Positions 9,132 through 18,483 of a DNA stretch of 64,000 nt are shown here, one piece after another (the stretch's first letter is position 1; every line of letters starts with the position of its first letter). The stretch is from Ignavibacteria bacterium (GTDB lineage Bacteria > Bacteroidota > Ignavibacteria > Kapaibacteriales > Kapaibacteriaceae). Location: positions 62,001-126,000 of the forward strand of contig CANMBE010000007.1 in assembly GCA_947495975.1 (NCBI GenBank), given 5' to 3'. The notes below the pieces were generated by a model. That model saw only the letters and a program-made list of their open reading frames with translations. It had not been told where the DNA came from and ran no database searches. The translations under genes and the position numbers were made by a program.

Positions 9132-10056
9132 GCTGTATCTGAAGATTCGTGGGAGCATCATTTCGTTTGATGTGTACACGGTTGTGATCATGATCATCTA
9201 TTCGTTGACTGCGCTGATCTTGTATCCATACATTCCGATGGCTTCCGGCCTCCTGTTCCAGAATGTTTTGATCCTTACAACAATCGTTGCAACAATTCTG
9301 CTGCAATCGCTGACAGGACTTCGTGTGTTTATGATGTTGCGCTATTTCTACATCATCCCGGTTATTTACCTCATGTATGATCAATCGCACCTTCTTGTGC
9401 CGGTTGTTCATCCAGAGCTATATGATGACGCCCTGATTTTTGTGGATAGACTCATTTTTGGTGTTGATCCAACGATTTGGATCTCAAAATTTTCATTTCC
9501 TGCCTTAACTGAATACTTTCAGATATGCTATTTCCTCTTTTATCTGATGCCGATTATTCACGCGATGGAACTTTGGAGAAGAAACGAATTCAAACAACTG
9601 GAACTGTTTGCCCGTTGTATGGCTTTTGGGTTCTTTTTTTCGCACCTGCTCTATTTTGCAATGCCTGCAATTGGTCCGCGTTTTACTCTCCACGACTATT
9701 CATCGGTCAACCTCGACCTACCCGGGTTTTTCCTGACCAACATTCTCAGGGGAATCATCGATGCAGGGGGCGGAATTACCTGGGGCAGCGCCAATCCTGC
9801 CATTATTGTAAACCGAGATTGTATGCCTAGCGGACATACTATGATGACTGTGGCAAATATCGTTTTAGCCTTCAGATATGGAAGTCAACTGAGATGGTTC
9901 TTCGCAATTATTGGTGGAAGTCTTGTAATAGCAACGGTTTACCTGCGATATCACTATGGGATTGATGTTCTCGTTGGTGCAATTCTAGCGATCGTTGTTC
10001 TTACCCTTGAGCCCTTGGTAAATAAGGTCATAAGACGTAGAATGATCCAACCGTAA
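9124..10056 (+). CDS. PAP2-family membrane phosphatase
   Basis: A polytopic membrane protein of 310 residues with at least six hydrophobic helices. The PAP2/acid-phosphatase catalytic motifs are present: C2 as PSGHT (235-239, His238) and C3 as RYHYGIDVLVG with Arg275, nucleophile-type His277 and Asp281. A classical C1 KxxxxxxRP is not seen; the segment RFTLHDY upstream is like the AUR1/PAP2_3 branch. Likely substrates are lipid or polyprenyl phosphates at the periplasmic face. GTG 9124 is the start and overlaps the end of rsmA. This is the last gene of the HIT-rsmA operon. Confidence 0.8.
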   Translation: MFELYLKIRGSIISFDVYTVVIMIIYSLTALILYPYIPMASGLLFQNVLILTTIVATILLQSLTGLRVFMMLRYFYIIPVIYLMYDQSHLLVPVVHPELYDDALIFVDRLIFGVDPTIWISKFSFPALTEYFQICYFLFYLMPIIHAMELWRRNEFKQLELFARCMAFGFFFSHLLYFAMPAIGPRFTLHDYSSVNLDLPGFFLTNILRGIIDAGGGITWGSANPAIIVNRDCMPSGHTMMTVANIVLAFRYGSQLRWFFAIIGGSLVIATVYLRYHYGIDVLVGAILAIVVLTLEPLVNKVIRRRMIQP

Positions 10057-10261
10057 AATTGTTCACCATCTCCTGTAACTTATTTAACATCCTGATGTTG
10101 TTAACTGTTGGAGTAAAGAAAACTGTGCGGTTAACCCTGAAAGAAAGCTGTCACTTGTGGGAACCGAAGCATTGATTTCTTTGCTATTTTAGAGAGGCTA
10201 GCAATGGGTAGCCACAAACTTGTCATCTATTCTCTTTCTTATTACAAATTGGAGTAAGTCC
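10057..10261 (+). promoter_or_regulatory. Leader region of the 4.5-kb surface-protein gene
   Basis: 205 bases without a gene. A good ribosome-binding site GGAG (10251-10254) lies eight bases before ATG 10262. An AT-rich block around 10175-10195 (TTTGCTATTTTAG) could hold a -10/-7 element but does not match TAnnTTTG exactly. The length suggests a long 5' UTR or complex promoter for a highly expressed gene. Confidence 0.35.
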
Positions 10262-13200
10262 ATGAGACTTGTTTCTAACAGAATGAAAACAGCAATTGCC
10301 GTCCTCTTGATGGTTATAGCTGGTCTTGGTGTTGTCAACGCACAGACTACTGAGAAGCGTGGCACGATGGTGCTCACCGAAGGCCGCCGCTACATGGTAG
10401 CATTTCCTCAAGTGCAGGCAAGCCCTACTGAGAAGCCGATGCCGCAGCCTATGCAGCTGCTCGTGTCTTCGAAGACAAAAACAACTTTTCGTATTCAAAC
10501 TCCTGCCGGAATAAATGATGCAGCGAAGATGGATAAGGAATTCACTGTAGAAGCAAATAAGGTACTTAAGGTACCTATTTCAACTGCCTACATGAACACT
10601 GAGTCTGAGGCACGCCGTGGATACGGAATCTTGATTACATCCAAGAAGCCAATCTCAGTTACAACCTATCAAGCGTGGCAAGGTAACGGCGAAATGGCTC
10701 GTCACCTTCCTGTTGAAGGATGGGGAAAGAACTACTACACAATGAACTTCTATCAGGATCGCTACGGCAATAGCTCAGGCTATAAGTATCGTCCGGGACA
10801 GATCCTCATCATTGCAGATAAAGACAACACCGTTGTTTCATACACACCAACAGTTGATACTGAGGGTGGCGTTGAAGCGCCGAGTGTTCGGAAGGGTGCA
10901 ACTCAGACCGTAACACTTGAAAAGGGCGAAACCTTCCTTATCAAGTCAAAGATTAATGAACTAGAGAATAAAGAGTGGACAACTGACCTTACGAGCACAT
11001 GGATCCGTTCTAACAAGCCAGTAGGCGTTGTTTCGGGTCACGTGAAGGTTGCTATCATGCGCTACCCAGACGTGCTTCCTCCAACAGGAAACTTTGCGGC
11101 AGAAGCTCACTTCGTACGTAACAACGTTCACGATGCTATGCTTCCTCTCGAAATGTCGGGCAAGCGGTTCGTCACAACACCGTGCAAGTACACACCTACG
11201 CGCGTTGTTGGTCAAGCATCTATTGAATTTGGAATTGATGATGACCGCGGTGATGTTGTTCGTGTTGTAGGTCTAGAAGATGGAACAACAGTTAAGGCAA
11301 TGCGCCAAGATGGTACAGGCCTAATGAATAAGTTCACCCTCAAAAAGGGTGAGACTCGCCTTGAAACAGCACTAGAAGTAGCAACGTATTGGGAATCAGA
11401 CAAGCCGATCCTTATGGGTCAGTATGGCAAGTCATATGCAAAGATCCTACCTCCAACAAACGCTCAAGGTGGCAAGGATATAGAAGATGCTCAAGGACAC
11501 CCAACTGTTGAGTCGGGTATGCCTATGCTCCAATATGTTCCATCAGTTGATCGCTGGGTAGAATATGCAGCGTTTTATGCTCCAGAAGGCATGGATAACT
11601 TCTTCAATATCGTATTCAAAGCTTCTGAAATTGGCAAGATCAAAGTAGACGGACGCTCGCTCACATCGGTCTTTGGTGGTGCAATGCGCCTATTGAAGGG
11701 TACTGAGTTCGCATATATCTGCACACCAGTTGGAAGCGGTGACCACGTTGTTGAGTCAACCGATCCAGCAGCCCGTTGGGTTGCTTGGAACTATGGTTCC
11801 TTGGATGGTCTACAGCAAGGTCGTGCTTATGGCACACCGGTATCTGTTGACATGACGATCCCTTGTGATGACTCACTTGCAGTAATAGAAGAAATTGTCT
11901 GCGGCAACGTTGAAGGTAGAGGCAACATCCTCCCAGAAAACACATCATGTGGTTCGATCTTCGCTGTTTATGCAGAAGATTTGAACAACTACGAGCTCAC
12001 TGTTGATGAGAGTTTCAATAGTGGAGACAAGAATGTTACGTTCCAAGTAAAGGTTCTCGACAAGACAAAGGATGCAACAGCAACTGTTAAAGTTGTTTCA
12101 CGCTCTGGCAAGTTTGTTGAGAAGACATACACATACGTAGCGGACAAGATTAGCTGGACGCCAGCAAAGCTTGACTTCGGAACAATCGCATTCAATACTC
12201 CAACAACTCTGACATTCACACTGAAGAATGAAAAGGCTGATCGTCCGGTCATCATTCGTAAAATTAGCGTGATCACTCATGATCAGGTGTTTGTTTGCAA
12301 CCCAACTGGACCATTCCAACTTGGACCTTCCGAAACACGTGATATCACAGTGACAGCTACAATTCAAACGGCACCACTTGTTGTAGATACAGTGCTTGTT
12401 GAGCTTTCTTGCTATGACCAGAAGACAGTTGAACTTCGTGTACGCGGTGAAGAACCTAAAATCTACGTGAGTGATGTTGACTGGGGTGTAATTCCAGCAA
12501 GCTCACCTGGTATTGAGCGCGTAGTTGAAATCCGCAATGGAAGCCGTGTAAATCTTATACTTACAGGTTACCAACAGTCGTTGTTGGATGGCACCGGAAA
12601 CTTCTTTGATCCAGTTACAATGGATGGTTCAGCGCTTAGCACTGCCTTCCCTCTAACCATTCAAGCCAATGGGAAGTACGAGTTCAAAGTAACATACAGC
12701 CCTAAAGGTGCTATTAGCGTACCTCACCGTGTAGACGTACCGTTCTACTCAAATGCAACGGTTGTTGACTCTATAGCAATATTAATCGGTAAGGGTAATG
12801 ACGTACAACTTGCGGCCTACGCAACACCATGGGTAGAGCGCGTCATTGACGTAATCCAAACAAATCAAGGCATTGCGCAGTACACACAGAAAGTCACATT
12901 CGAAAACCTCGGTGATCAACCTGTGACATACGCAGCACCACAATTGCGTGGTGTTGATGCTTCCAACTTTGTGATTGTTGACAATGGTAATGCTGGTTCA
13001 TTCCCAATCCAGCTTGTTGGTGGCGGAAACAACCAATCACGTTACATCACGGTTGCCTTCATTCCAACGGAGCTTCCAAACCGTGCAGGAGAGCGTAACA
13101 ACTACAAAGCCGAGCTCTTCTTCCCTGCAACAGCGCAGAACGGTGACGTGAAGGAAGTGAGAGTTACATTGAATGGTACTGCGTGGCAGCCACAAGTGAA

Positions 13201-14761
13201 GGGTGCTGACCTCGACTTCCCAGGTACAATGAATGTTGGTGATGCAGCTCAAGTGCTAACAATCCCAATCTTCAATGAGCATTATCTCGGTGCTTCTAAC
13301 CCAACATCAGGCAACCAAGCTGGTACGTACGATGTTGTGATTACCGGAATAACAATCACAGATGTTGCAACGAAGTTTGAAATGTTGAATGCGCCAACTC
13401 CGCAAAATCCTTGGATCATTAGGCCAGGCGATGCACCGATGGATCTACAAGTTCGCTTTGACCCATCAATGTCAGGCAATTTCTCTTCTCCATACGTCAT
13501 CACAACCAATGTTGGTACACTTGGCCAAGCCACATACCAGCCTGCTTACAATATCACTGCTCGTGTTCAAGGTGGAGACTTCTCGGTAACTGGTGATGCA
13601 GGCGATCAGTATGTTTATAATTCGACAGCATTGGTTATCAATGTAACGCACACAGAAAACCAAACGGTTCGATTTAACATTGGTCAACCAACTGGCGCAG
13701 ATGCTGGCCGCTTCTTAATCGAAGAACAATTCATCGATGTAGCTCCGGGCAAGACAGGCGTTGTTAAGGTTACGTTTACTCCAGACTTTGTTACGAAGCT
13801 TTCTGGTAATCAGACAAACCTTCAGAATGCAGCTGATCAGTGGACAATGAAGGCCAAGGCACAAGTTGTAATGTGGCGCGCCGGCATGTTCACAGCAGAT
13901 GTAGAGTTCACAGATGATCGTAATGCAACGAAGAAGCAAGTAGCTACGGTTTCTGGTAATGGCTTATTCTTAGAGACAACGAATCTCATAAAGGATAACT
14001 ACAATGTTGAAGCTGGTAAGAATATTGACATCCCAGTTGAACTGAACGCAATTCCTGAGGCACTTGATGCAGTTGGTGTTACAGAGCTTCGTGTTCGTCT
14101 TAGCTACGATCCTAAGCTTGTAAGACCACGCAGCAATCCAAGTGACATCATAACTGCTGGTACTCAGATTGATGGTTGGACAGTGCTGAAGGTTGATAAG
14201 TTCGGCGCACCTAACGATGCAGCAAACTCATTGGAGATCGACATTGCTGATCTTCGTGCAACTCCAGTTGCGCTCCGTAATGTTAACGTTCCATTGTTCA
14301 AGGTAAAGTTTGATGCGTTCCTCGACAAGGGCAAGAGTGGGAACTTCGTCTCACCATTGAACATCTACACATACATCGTAGACTTTAACAACTCTGGTGA
14401 GCGCCAAGACTACGTAGTGTTCCGCGACATTCCTGGCAAGATCACAGTAACACTCCCATGTGCTACTACAACTCGCCTTGTGTCTCTTGGAGCGGTGCCG
14501 TATCAGATTGCGCCAATGCGTCCTAACCCAGTAGCGAACTCTGGAATTATCAGCTATTCAATTGGTCTAAGTGCTGATACGCGCATTGTACTCTATAACA
14601 GCATGGGTGATGAGATTCAAACTCTTCTCAACGAAAAGGTTGCAGCCGGTTCGTACGAGATGACGATTGACTTTACTACGCTCTCTAGCGGTACTTACTT
14701 CTACCGTGTTGTTTCTGGTCCGTTCACAAGTGAACTCCAGTCAGTCTCAGTAATCAAATAG
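10262..14761 (+). CDS. 1499-residue T9SS surface protein, IgGFc-binding-like
   Basis: Signal peptide from ATG 10262 (MRLVSNRMKTAIAVLL...VNAQ); this start is preferred to one 14 codons earlier because of the GGAG ribosome site. Residues about 30-530 are the IgGFc-binding-like domain with TEGRRYMVAFPQVQASP, GYGILITSKKPISV, WIRSNKPVGVVSGHV and NNVHDAMLPLEMSGKR. Residues about 630-1240 carry several ASH/choice-of-anchor-D modules (KLDFGTIAFNTP, DVDWGVIPASSPG, DLDFPGTMNVGDA). A cohesin-like segment (about 1250-1390, ending FRDIPGKITV) follows. The last 85 residues are a canonical type A T9SS sorting domain (MRPNPVANSG, ending SGTYFYRVV...VSVIK). It stands alone between a long leader and a strong terminator, which suggests an abundant surface-layer or matrix protein. 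The N-terminal half closely matches the protein at 26569. Confidence 0.85.
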   Translation: MRLVSNRMKTAIAVLLMVIAGLGVVNAQTTEKRGTMVLTEGRRYMVAFPQVQASPTEKPMPQPMQLLVSSKTKTTFRIQTPAGINDAAKMDKEFTVEANKVLKVPISTAYMNTESEARRGYGILITSKKPISVTTYQAWQGNGEMARHLPVEGWGKNYYTMNFYQDRYGNSSGYKYRPGQILIIADKDNTVVSYTPTVDTEGGVEAPSVRKGATQTVTLEKGETFLIKSKINELENKEWTTDLTSTWIRSNKPVGVVSGHVKVAIMRYPDVLPPTGNFAAEAHFVRNNVHDAMLPLEMSGKRFVTTPCKYTPTRVVGQASIEFGIDDDRGDVVRVVGLEDGTTVKAMRQDGTGLMNKFTLKKGETRLETALEVATYWESDKPILMGQYGKSYAKILPPTNAQGGKDIEDAQGHPTVESGMPMLQYVPSVDRWVEYAAFYAPEGMDNFFNIVFKASEIGKIKVDGRSLTSVFGGAMRLLKGTEFAYICTPVGSGDHVVESTDPAARWVAWNYGSLDGLQQGRAYGTPVSVDMTIPCDDSLAVIEEIVCGNVEGRGNILPENTSCGSIFAVYAEDLNNYELTVDESFNSGDKNVTFQVKVLDKTKDATATVKVVSRSGKFVEKTYTYVADKISWTPAKLDFGTIAFNTPTTLTFTLKNEKADRPVIIRKISVITHDQVFVCNPTGPFQLGPSETRDITVTATIQTAPLVVDTVLVELSCYDQKTVELRVRGEEPKIYVSDVDWGVIPASSPGIERVVEIRNGSRVNLILTGYQQSLLDGTGNFFDPVTMDGSALSTAFPLTIQANGKYEFKVTYSPKGAISVPHRVDVPFYSNATVVDSIAILIGKGNDVQLAAYATPWVERVIDVIQTNQGIAQYTQKVTFENLGDQPVTYAAPQLRGVDASNFVIVDNGNAGSFPIQLVGGGNNQSRYITVAFIPTELPNRAGERNNYKAELFFPATAQNGDVKEVRVTLNGTAWQPQVKGADLDFPGTMNVGDAAQVLTIPIFNEHYLGASNPTSGNQAGTYDVVITGITITDVATKFEMLNAPTPQNPWIIRPGDAPMDLQVRFDPSMSGNFSSPYVITTNVGTLGQATYQPAYNITARVQGGDFSVTGDAGDQYVYNSTALVINVTHTENQTVRFNIGQPTGADAGRFLIEEQFIDVAPGKTGVVKVTFTPDFVTKLSGNQTNLQNAADQWTMKAKAQVVMWRAGMFTADVEFTDDRNATKKQVATVSGNGLFLETTNLIKDNYNVEAGKNIDIPVELNAIPEALDAVGVTELRVRLSYDPKLVRPRSNPSDIITAGTQIDGWTVLKVDKFGAPNDAANSLEIDIADLRATPVALRNVNVPLFKVKFDAFLDKGKSGNFVSPLNIYTYIVDFNNSGERQDYVVFRDIPGKITVTLPCATTTRLVSLGAVPYQIAPMRPNPVANSGIISYSIGLSADTRIVLYNSMGDEIQTLLNEKVAAGSYEMTIDFTTLSSGTYFYRVVSGPFTSELQSVSVIK

Positions 14762-14823
14762 TTCTCTTTAAAAGAGAAGTAACATCAGCCTCCTCTCGGT
14801 TTGTCCGAGGGGAGGCTTTTTGT
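14762..14823 (+). terminator. Double hairpin with Rho-independent terminator
   Basis: Immediately after the stop codon is a perfect 8-bp inverted repeat TTCTCTTT-A-AAAGAGAA (14762-14778). It is followed by a 13-bp stem with one G-T wobble (14787-14799 with 14805-14817), a TTTGT loop and a T5 tract ending at 14821. The second hairpin is a strong intrinsic terminator; the first may protect the 3' end. Confidence 0.88.
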
Positions 14824-14840
14824 ATTCTTAGGATATCGAA

Positions 14841-16358
14841 ATGAACGCTCTTCTTTGTTTGTTGACGTTACCGACACTTATTGCGCCATTGATTGCCTTT
14901 GGCCAAGAACCAGGTACGATTCCGTGGACACCAAAGGATGGTGGAGACCTGGTACAGAATTCGATTTCGGTACCTTCTAAATTTTCAGCACTTACCCTTA
15001 GCCCAACTCTCAATCAGGTCTCAATTCCACGTGGTTGGACGGCGAGTGTGTTCTTTGCCGGTGCTGCACTTGATAAGGGACGGTTCATGTCCTGGGGTCC
15101 AGACTCTGTATTGTTCGTTGCAAACATGAATCGTGGGAATATTCTTGCTCTGCCAGACGCAGACGGCGATGGAATTGCTGACACGTCTATTGTTGCCGCG
15201 CAGGGCTTTAGCACCGGACATGACGTAAGATTCTGGCGCGATACGATGTTCGTCAGTCAAGAATCAGGAGTTGTTAAACTCTGGCGCACTGATCTCTCAA
15301 AGTATGTCTATGATCAGCGCCAAATTATCATTGACAAAGCGGTTCAACCAAATCAGATTGGTGGTAATCATCGTACACGGACGCTTGTCCTAGACACGAT
15401 TCGTATGAAGCTCTTCCTCAGTGTCGGTTCTCGTGGTAATGCAGATCGTGAATCTAATAGAGGGTTGATTGAAGAGTATGAAATGGACGGTTCAGGTAGG
15501 CGCGTCTACGCGCTGGGCACGAGAAACGCAGTAGGCATGACCCTCCATCCCCGCACAGGCAAGTTGTGGGCAAACAACAACGGAAGCGACAATCAGGGGA
15601 ATAACGTACCACCGGAATGGGTAGACATCGTGCGTGATGGTGGTTTTTACGGCTATCCTTTTGCGTATCATTTTCGCCGCTTCTACCCTTTTACAGGTGA
15701 CTACAGTGATTTACTCCCGATTACTCAGGCTGACACTGCTCTGATACAGCGAATGGCTGCTCCTGCGGCTCTTGTAGATGCACATTGTGCGCCAATGTCA
15801 ATTGTGTTCACTGAAAACGGAGCTCGCCCTGAGCATCAATATGGAGCGTTCATGGCCATGCGTGGCTCGTGGAATCGTAATCCACCAAGTGGCGCAAAGA
15901 TTGTATTCCTTGCATTTGACAATGATCAGGACACCATCGCAAACAGCGTGCGTGATTTTTGTACTGGATTTATAACAGACACAACAAATATTGGTTCTCG
16001 CTGGGCGAGACCCGTTGGACTAGCCGTGAGTGCCGGCGGAAGTGTATTCATAACCTCAGATGATACAAAGCAATTCATCCTAAAAGTCACACCACCGAGA
16101 ACAACTGATGTGCTCGATGAAGATCGTTCATCATTTGAAATGTATCCAAACCCTGCCGGTGAATTTGTTGAATGTGAAATGCTCAGTTCTGGCTCTACGA
16201 TTCGAGTTTATAATGGACTTGGCAAGATTATAGATGAATCGGCAGTTGCGTCAGATAGGGTTCGGTTCAACACATCAGCGTGGCCCAATGGCACATACAT
16301 ATTCTCAAGCGGAAGTATGAGCCACCCACAGGTGCGCAGCATCATCATTTCACGTTGA
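14841..16358 (+). CDS. Secreted sorbosone/glucose dehydrogenase-like protein with T9SS tail
   Basis: A 505-residue secreted beta-propeller related to PQQ-dependent sugar (L-sorbosone/glucose) dehydrogenases. A signal peptide (ends IAFGQ) precedes propeller motifs: PRGWTASVFF, GPDSVLFVANMNRGNI, DADGDGIADTS (a calcium-loop-like stretch), FSTGHDVRFW, ALGTRNAVGMTLHPRTGKLW, NNGSDNQGNNVPPEW and AMRGSWNRNPPSGAKI. It ends in a T9SS sorting domain (FEMYPNPAGEFVE through SIIISR). It starts 18 bases after the preceding terminator, so its promoter must be very short or lie inside the terminator region. Its 3' end overlaps waaA by 14 bases on the other strand. Substrate and PQQ dependence are not proven by sequence. 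Confidence 0.82.
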   Translation: MNALLCLLTLPTLIAPLIAFGQEPGTIPWTPKDGGDLVQNSISVPSKFSALTLSPTLNQVSIPRGWTASVFFAGAALDKGRFMSWGPDSVLFVANMNRGNILALPDADGDGIADTSIVAAQGFSTGHDVRFWRDTMFVSQESGVVKLWRTDLSKYVYDQRQIIIDKAVQPNQIGGNHRTRTLVLDTIRMKLFLSVGSRGNADRESNRGLIEEYEMDGSGRRVYALGTRNAVGMTLHPRTGKLWANNNGSDNQGNNVPPEWVDIVRDGGFYGYPFAYHFRRFYPFTGDYSDLLPITQADTALIQRMAAPAALVDAHCAPMSIVFTENGARPEHQYGAFMAMRGSWNRNPPSGAKIVFLAFDNDQDTIANSVRDFCTGFITDTTNIGSRWARPVGLAVSAGGSVFITSDDTKQFILKVTPPRTTDVLDEDRSSFEMYPNPAGEFVECEMLSSGSTIRVYNGLGKIIDESAVASDRVRFNTSAWPNGTYIFSSGSMSHPQVRSIIISR

Positions 16359-17580
16359 GACCTGCAATGATGTCCCGCGCGTAATCTCGGGATGAACCGG
16401 TGTGAGAATCTAGGAAGGCTTGGGCACGCTCTCCACGTAGTTGTCGTGACGTGCTGTTGAGGACTACTTCATGAAGCCAGTCCTTGGTCTCATCTACTGT
16501 AGTAAGGACAGAAAGAGTCCCCTCCTCACGAAGCGCAAGTGCTTCGCGGGATCGCTCAACGTGGGGTCCACAGGCTATTGGAATACCGAACCCAGCTGGT
16601 TCTGTTATGCTATGCACGCCCGCACCAAAGCCACCACCTACGAACGCTGCGTCACCAATGGAATACAGTGATAGTAGCGCACCAATGCTATCAACAACAA
16701 TATGGCCGTCAGTAGATGGGATGGCTTCTGACAAGCGCGTGCAAGAAATCTGGCGTTCAATTTTTGTGATTGCTGCTTCTGTTGGTTCATGCGGCACTAC
16801 AATCAAGCGAAGCTGAGAGCTGGCCATCGAGCTAAGTGCAACAAACACTAATTCTTCATCAGGGGGCCATGAACTGCCCAAAATGATTGTGGCAACATCG
16901 TTCCGTTTAAATGTTTGAAGATGTGCATCAGGCTGAGAGATGCGCTCAATCACACGATCAATTCTCGTGTCAGAGCGGTACGGAATTGGACGCCCAAGAA
17001 ATGACGACAGCGTTGCTGCATCTGAAGAATCGACGGCTGTTATTGCTGTCAACGATTGGTACAATTCGCGGACCCGCTCCCGAATGAAACGATATTGCCC
17101 CATCGACGGCATTGTTGCATTGATAAGGTGTACAGGGATGTCCCTGCGTTGTGCCTCGCGTAGATGATTTGGCCACACATCATATCGGTTGATGACCATA
17201 ACATCAACGTTTAGGTCATCAAAGAATCGTTGCGCATTTCCAACAGTATCTATTGGCAGATACACAGCTGCGAAAACTTCTTCTAGATTGCAGGCATGGG
17301 AATATCCAGAAGGAGACATGCAAGACACAATGATCTCTATGTTGAGATGCAGTTCATGGATGGCATGGATTACGGGCACACACTGTTCCAATTCACCCAT
17401 TGATGCTGCATGGAAAAGGATGCGAGTATGTTTTTTTGGAAGTCCAGCGATATACTCCATCGCGGTGGACTCCTCGGCACGCCTCCGCCTAATCTTTGGA
17501 TTAAATAGTGCGAGAATCGGCAAGAGGGTATTAATCGCCGGTATGGCAACGAACGTATACAAGACGCCGGCAAGACTCAT
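16345..17580 (-). CDS. waaA: 3-deoxy-D-manno-octulosonic acid transferase
   Basis: WaaA/KdtA transfers Kdo from CMP-Kdo to lipid A at the cytoplasmic face of the inner membrane. The 411-residue protein has an N-terminal hydrophobic anchor (residues 4-26), the catalytic HAASMGELEQ motif (57-66, Glu63 as general base), a Rossmann-like second domain with LGSSWPPDEEL, VPHEP, and the sugar-nucleotide-binding VGGGFGAGVHSITEPA. ATG 17580 is chosen: GAGG lies seven bases upstream, and the longer frame to 17751 merely runs back over the crotonase gene. It follows that crotonase by seven bases and is probably co-transcribed. It implies a Kdo-containing LPS. Confidence 0.92.
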   Translation of the reverse strand: MSLAGVLYTFVAIPAINTLLPILALFNPKIRRRRAEESTAMEYIAGLPKKHTRILFHAASMGELEQCVPVIHAIHELHLNIEIIVSCMSPSGYSHACNLEEVFAAVYLPIDTVGNAQRFFDDLNVDVMVINRYDVWPNHLREAQRRDIPVHLINATMPSMGQYRFIRERVRELYQSLTAITAVDSSDAATLSSFLGRPIPYRSDTRIDRVIERISQPDAHLQTFKRNDVATIILGSSWPPDEELVFVALSSMASSQLRLIVVPHEPTEAAITKIERQISCTRLSEAIPSTDGHIVVDSIGALLSLYSIGDAAFVGGGFGAGVHSITEPAGFGIPIACGPHVERSREALALREEGTLSVLTTVDETKDWLHEVVLNSTSRQLRGERAQAFLDSHTGSSRDYARDIIAGLNVK

Positions 17581-17587
17581 CACAACC

Positions 17588-18367
17588 TCAAACTCCTCTG
17601 AACGTAGGCTGCCGCTTTTGTACAAATGCTTCGGTACCTTCTTTGAAGTCGGCAGATCCACATGTCCGAGCAAAAATGCTGGCTTCGACGAACTGACCCT
17701 CCAAGAGCGACATATCCATTGCGCACTGCACGGCTTCGTGGCAGGCAGCAAGAGCTAAAGGCGCCTTAGCAGCCAACATCGTGGCAAAGCTCATGGTGGA
17801 CGCTACAAGCTCTTCTGCTGGGTATATACGATTGAGCAAGCCGATGCGTAAAGCTTCTTCGGCATTGATCATTTCGCCCCCTAGAATAATTTCTAGCGCC
17901 TTTGCCGCGCCAACCAACCGAGGGAGACGCTGCGTGCCGCCATAGCCAGGAATGATTCCTAGGTTTATCTCTGGTTGACCAAAGCGTGCTGTTTCTGAAG
18001 CAAAGCGCATATGACAAGCCATCGCCAGCTCACAACCGCCACCCAAGGCAAAACCATTGACAGCGGCGATTGTTGGTTTGCCCAACCGCTCAATTGCGTT
18101 AAAAACACGCTGTCCGCGCTCTGCAAATAGCCGGGCAGAATACCCGTCCTGCTGATGGAGCTCACTGATATCTGCTCCTGCGGCAAATGCCTTTGCGCCA
18201 CTTCCAGTTATCACCACAACGCGCGTGGCCGCATCTGCCTGAATGTCTTGCATGCAGCTTTCTAAAGCTTCTAAGAGCTCAGAATTTAGAGCATTGAGCT
18301 TGTCAGGTCGGTTTAGTGTGAGGACAGCTACGCCGTCTTCTTTCGTCATGATCACGGTGTCATTCAT
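17588..18367 (-). CDS. Enoyl-CoA hydratase/isomerase (crotonase) family
   Basis: Cytoplasmic crotonase-fold enzyme, most likely hydrating 2-enoyl-CoA thioesters in fatty- or organic-acid oxidation. The 259 residues from ATG 18367 contain the oxyanion-hole/CoA motif AFAAGADISEL, the catalytic glutamate segments GFALGGGCELAMA and GQPEINLGIIPGYGGTQRLPR, and a normal C-terminus (EAFVQKRQPTFRG). Both catalytic Glu positions of hydratases are retained. The upstream 15 codons of the open frame were discarded because the conserved N-terminus starts at MNDTV. It precedes waaA by seven bases. Physiological substrate unknown. Confidence 0.88.
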   Translation of the reverse strand: MNDTVIMTKEDGVAVLTLNRPDKLNALNSELLEALESCMQDIQADAATRVVVITGSGAKAFAAGADISELHQQDGYSARLFAERGQRVFNAIERLGKPTIAAVNGFALGGGCELAMACHMRFASETARFGQPEINLGIIPGYGGTQRLPRLVGAAKALEIILGGEMINAEEALRIGLLNRIYPAEELVASTMSFATMLAAKAPLALAACHEAVQCAMDMSLLEGQFVEASIFARTCGSADFKEGTEAFVQKRQPTFRGV

Positions 18368-18483
18368 AGATGCGAATCTACAACTGATCCGCCACTGCGG
18401 AAACTTCTTCAATATTAGTAAAGTGTCCTTGTGTATAACTAAGGTTGCGGGCTGGCCCCTTCCGTCCTAATATTTGCCACACC

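Noticed and set aside
10262-14761. Absence of the GGGG octamer from the 4.5-kb gene as a meaningful depletion
   Set aside because: Only about two copies would be expected at the window average, so zero is not significant.
17581-17751. Longer N-terminus for waaA
   Set aside because: The extra 57 codons run through the crotonase gene in another frame; ATG 17580 has a ribosome site and the conserved N-terminal anchor.
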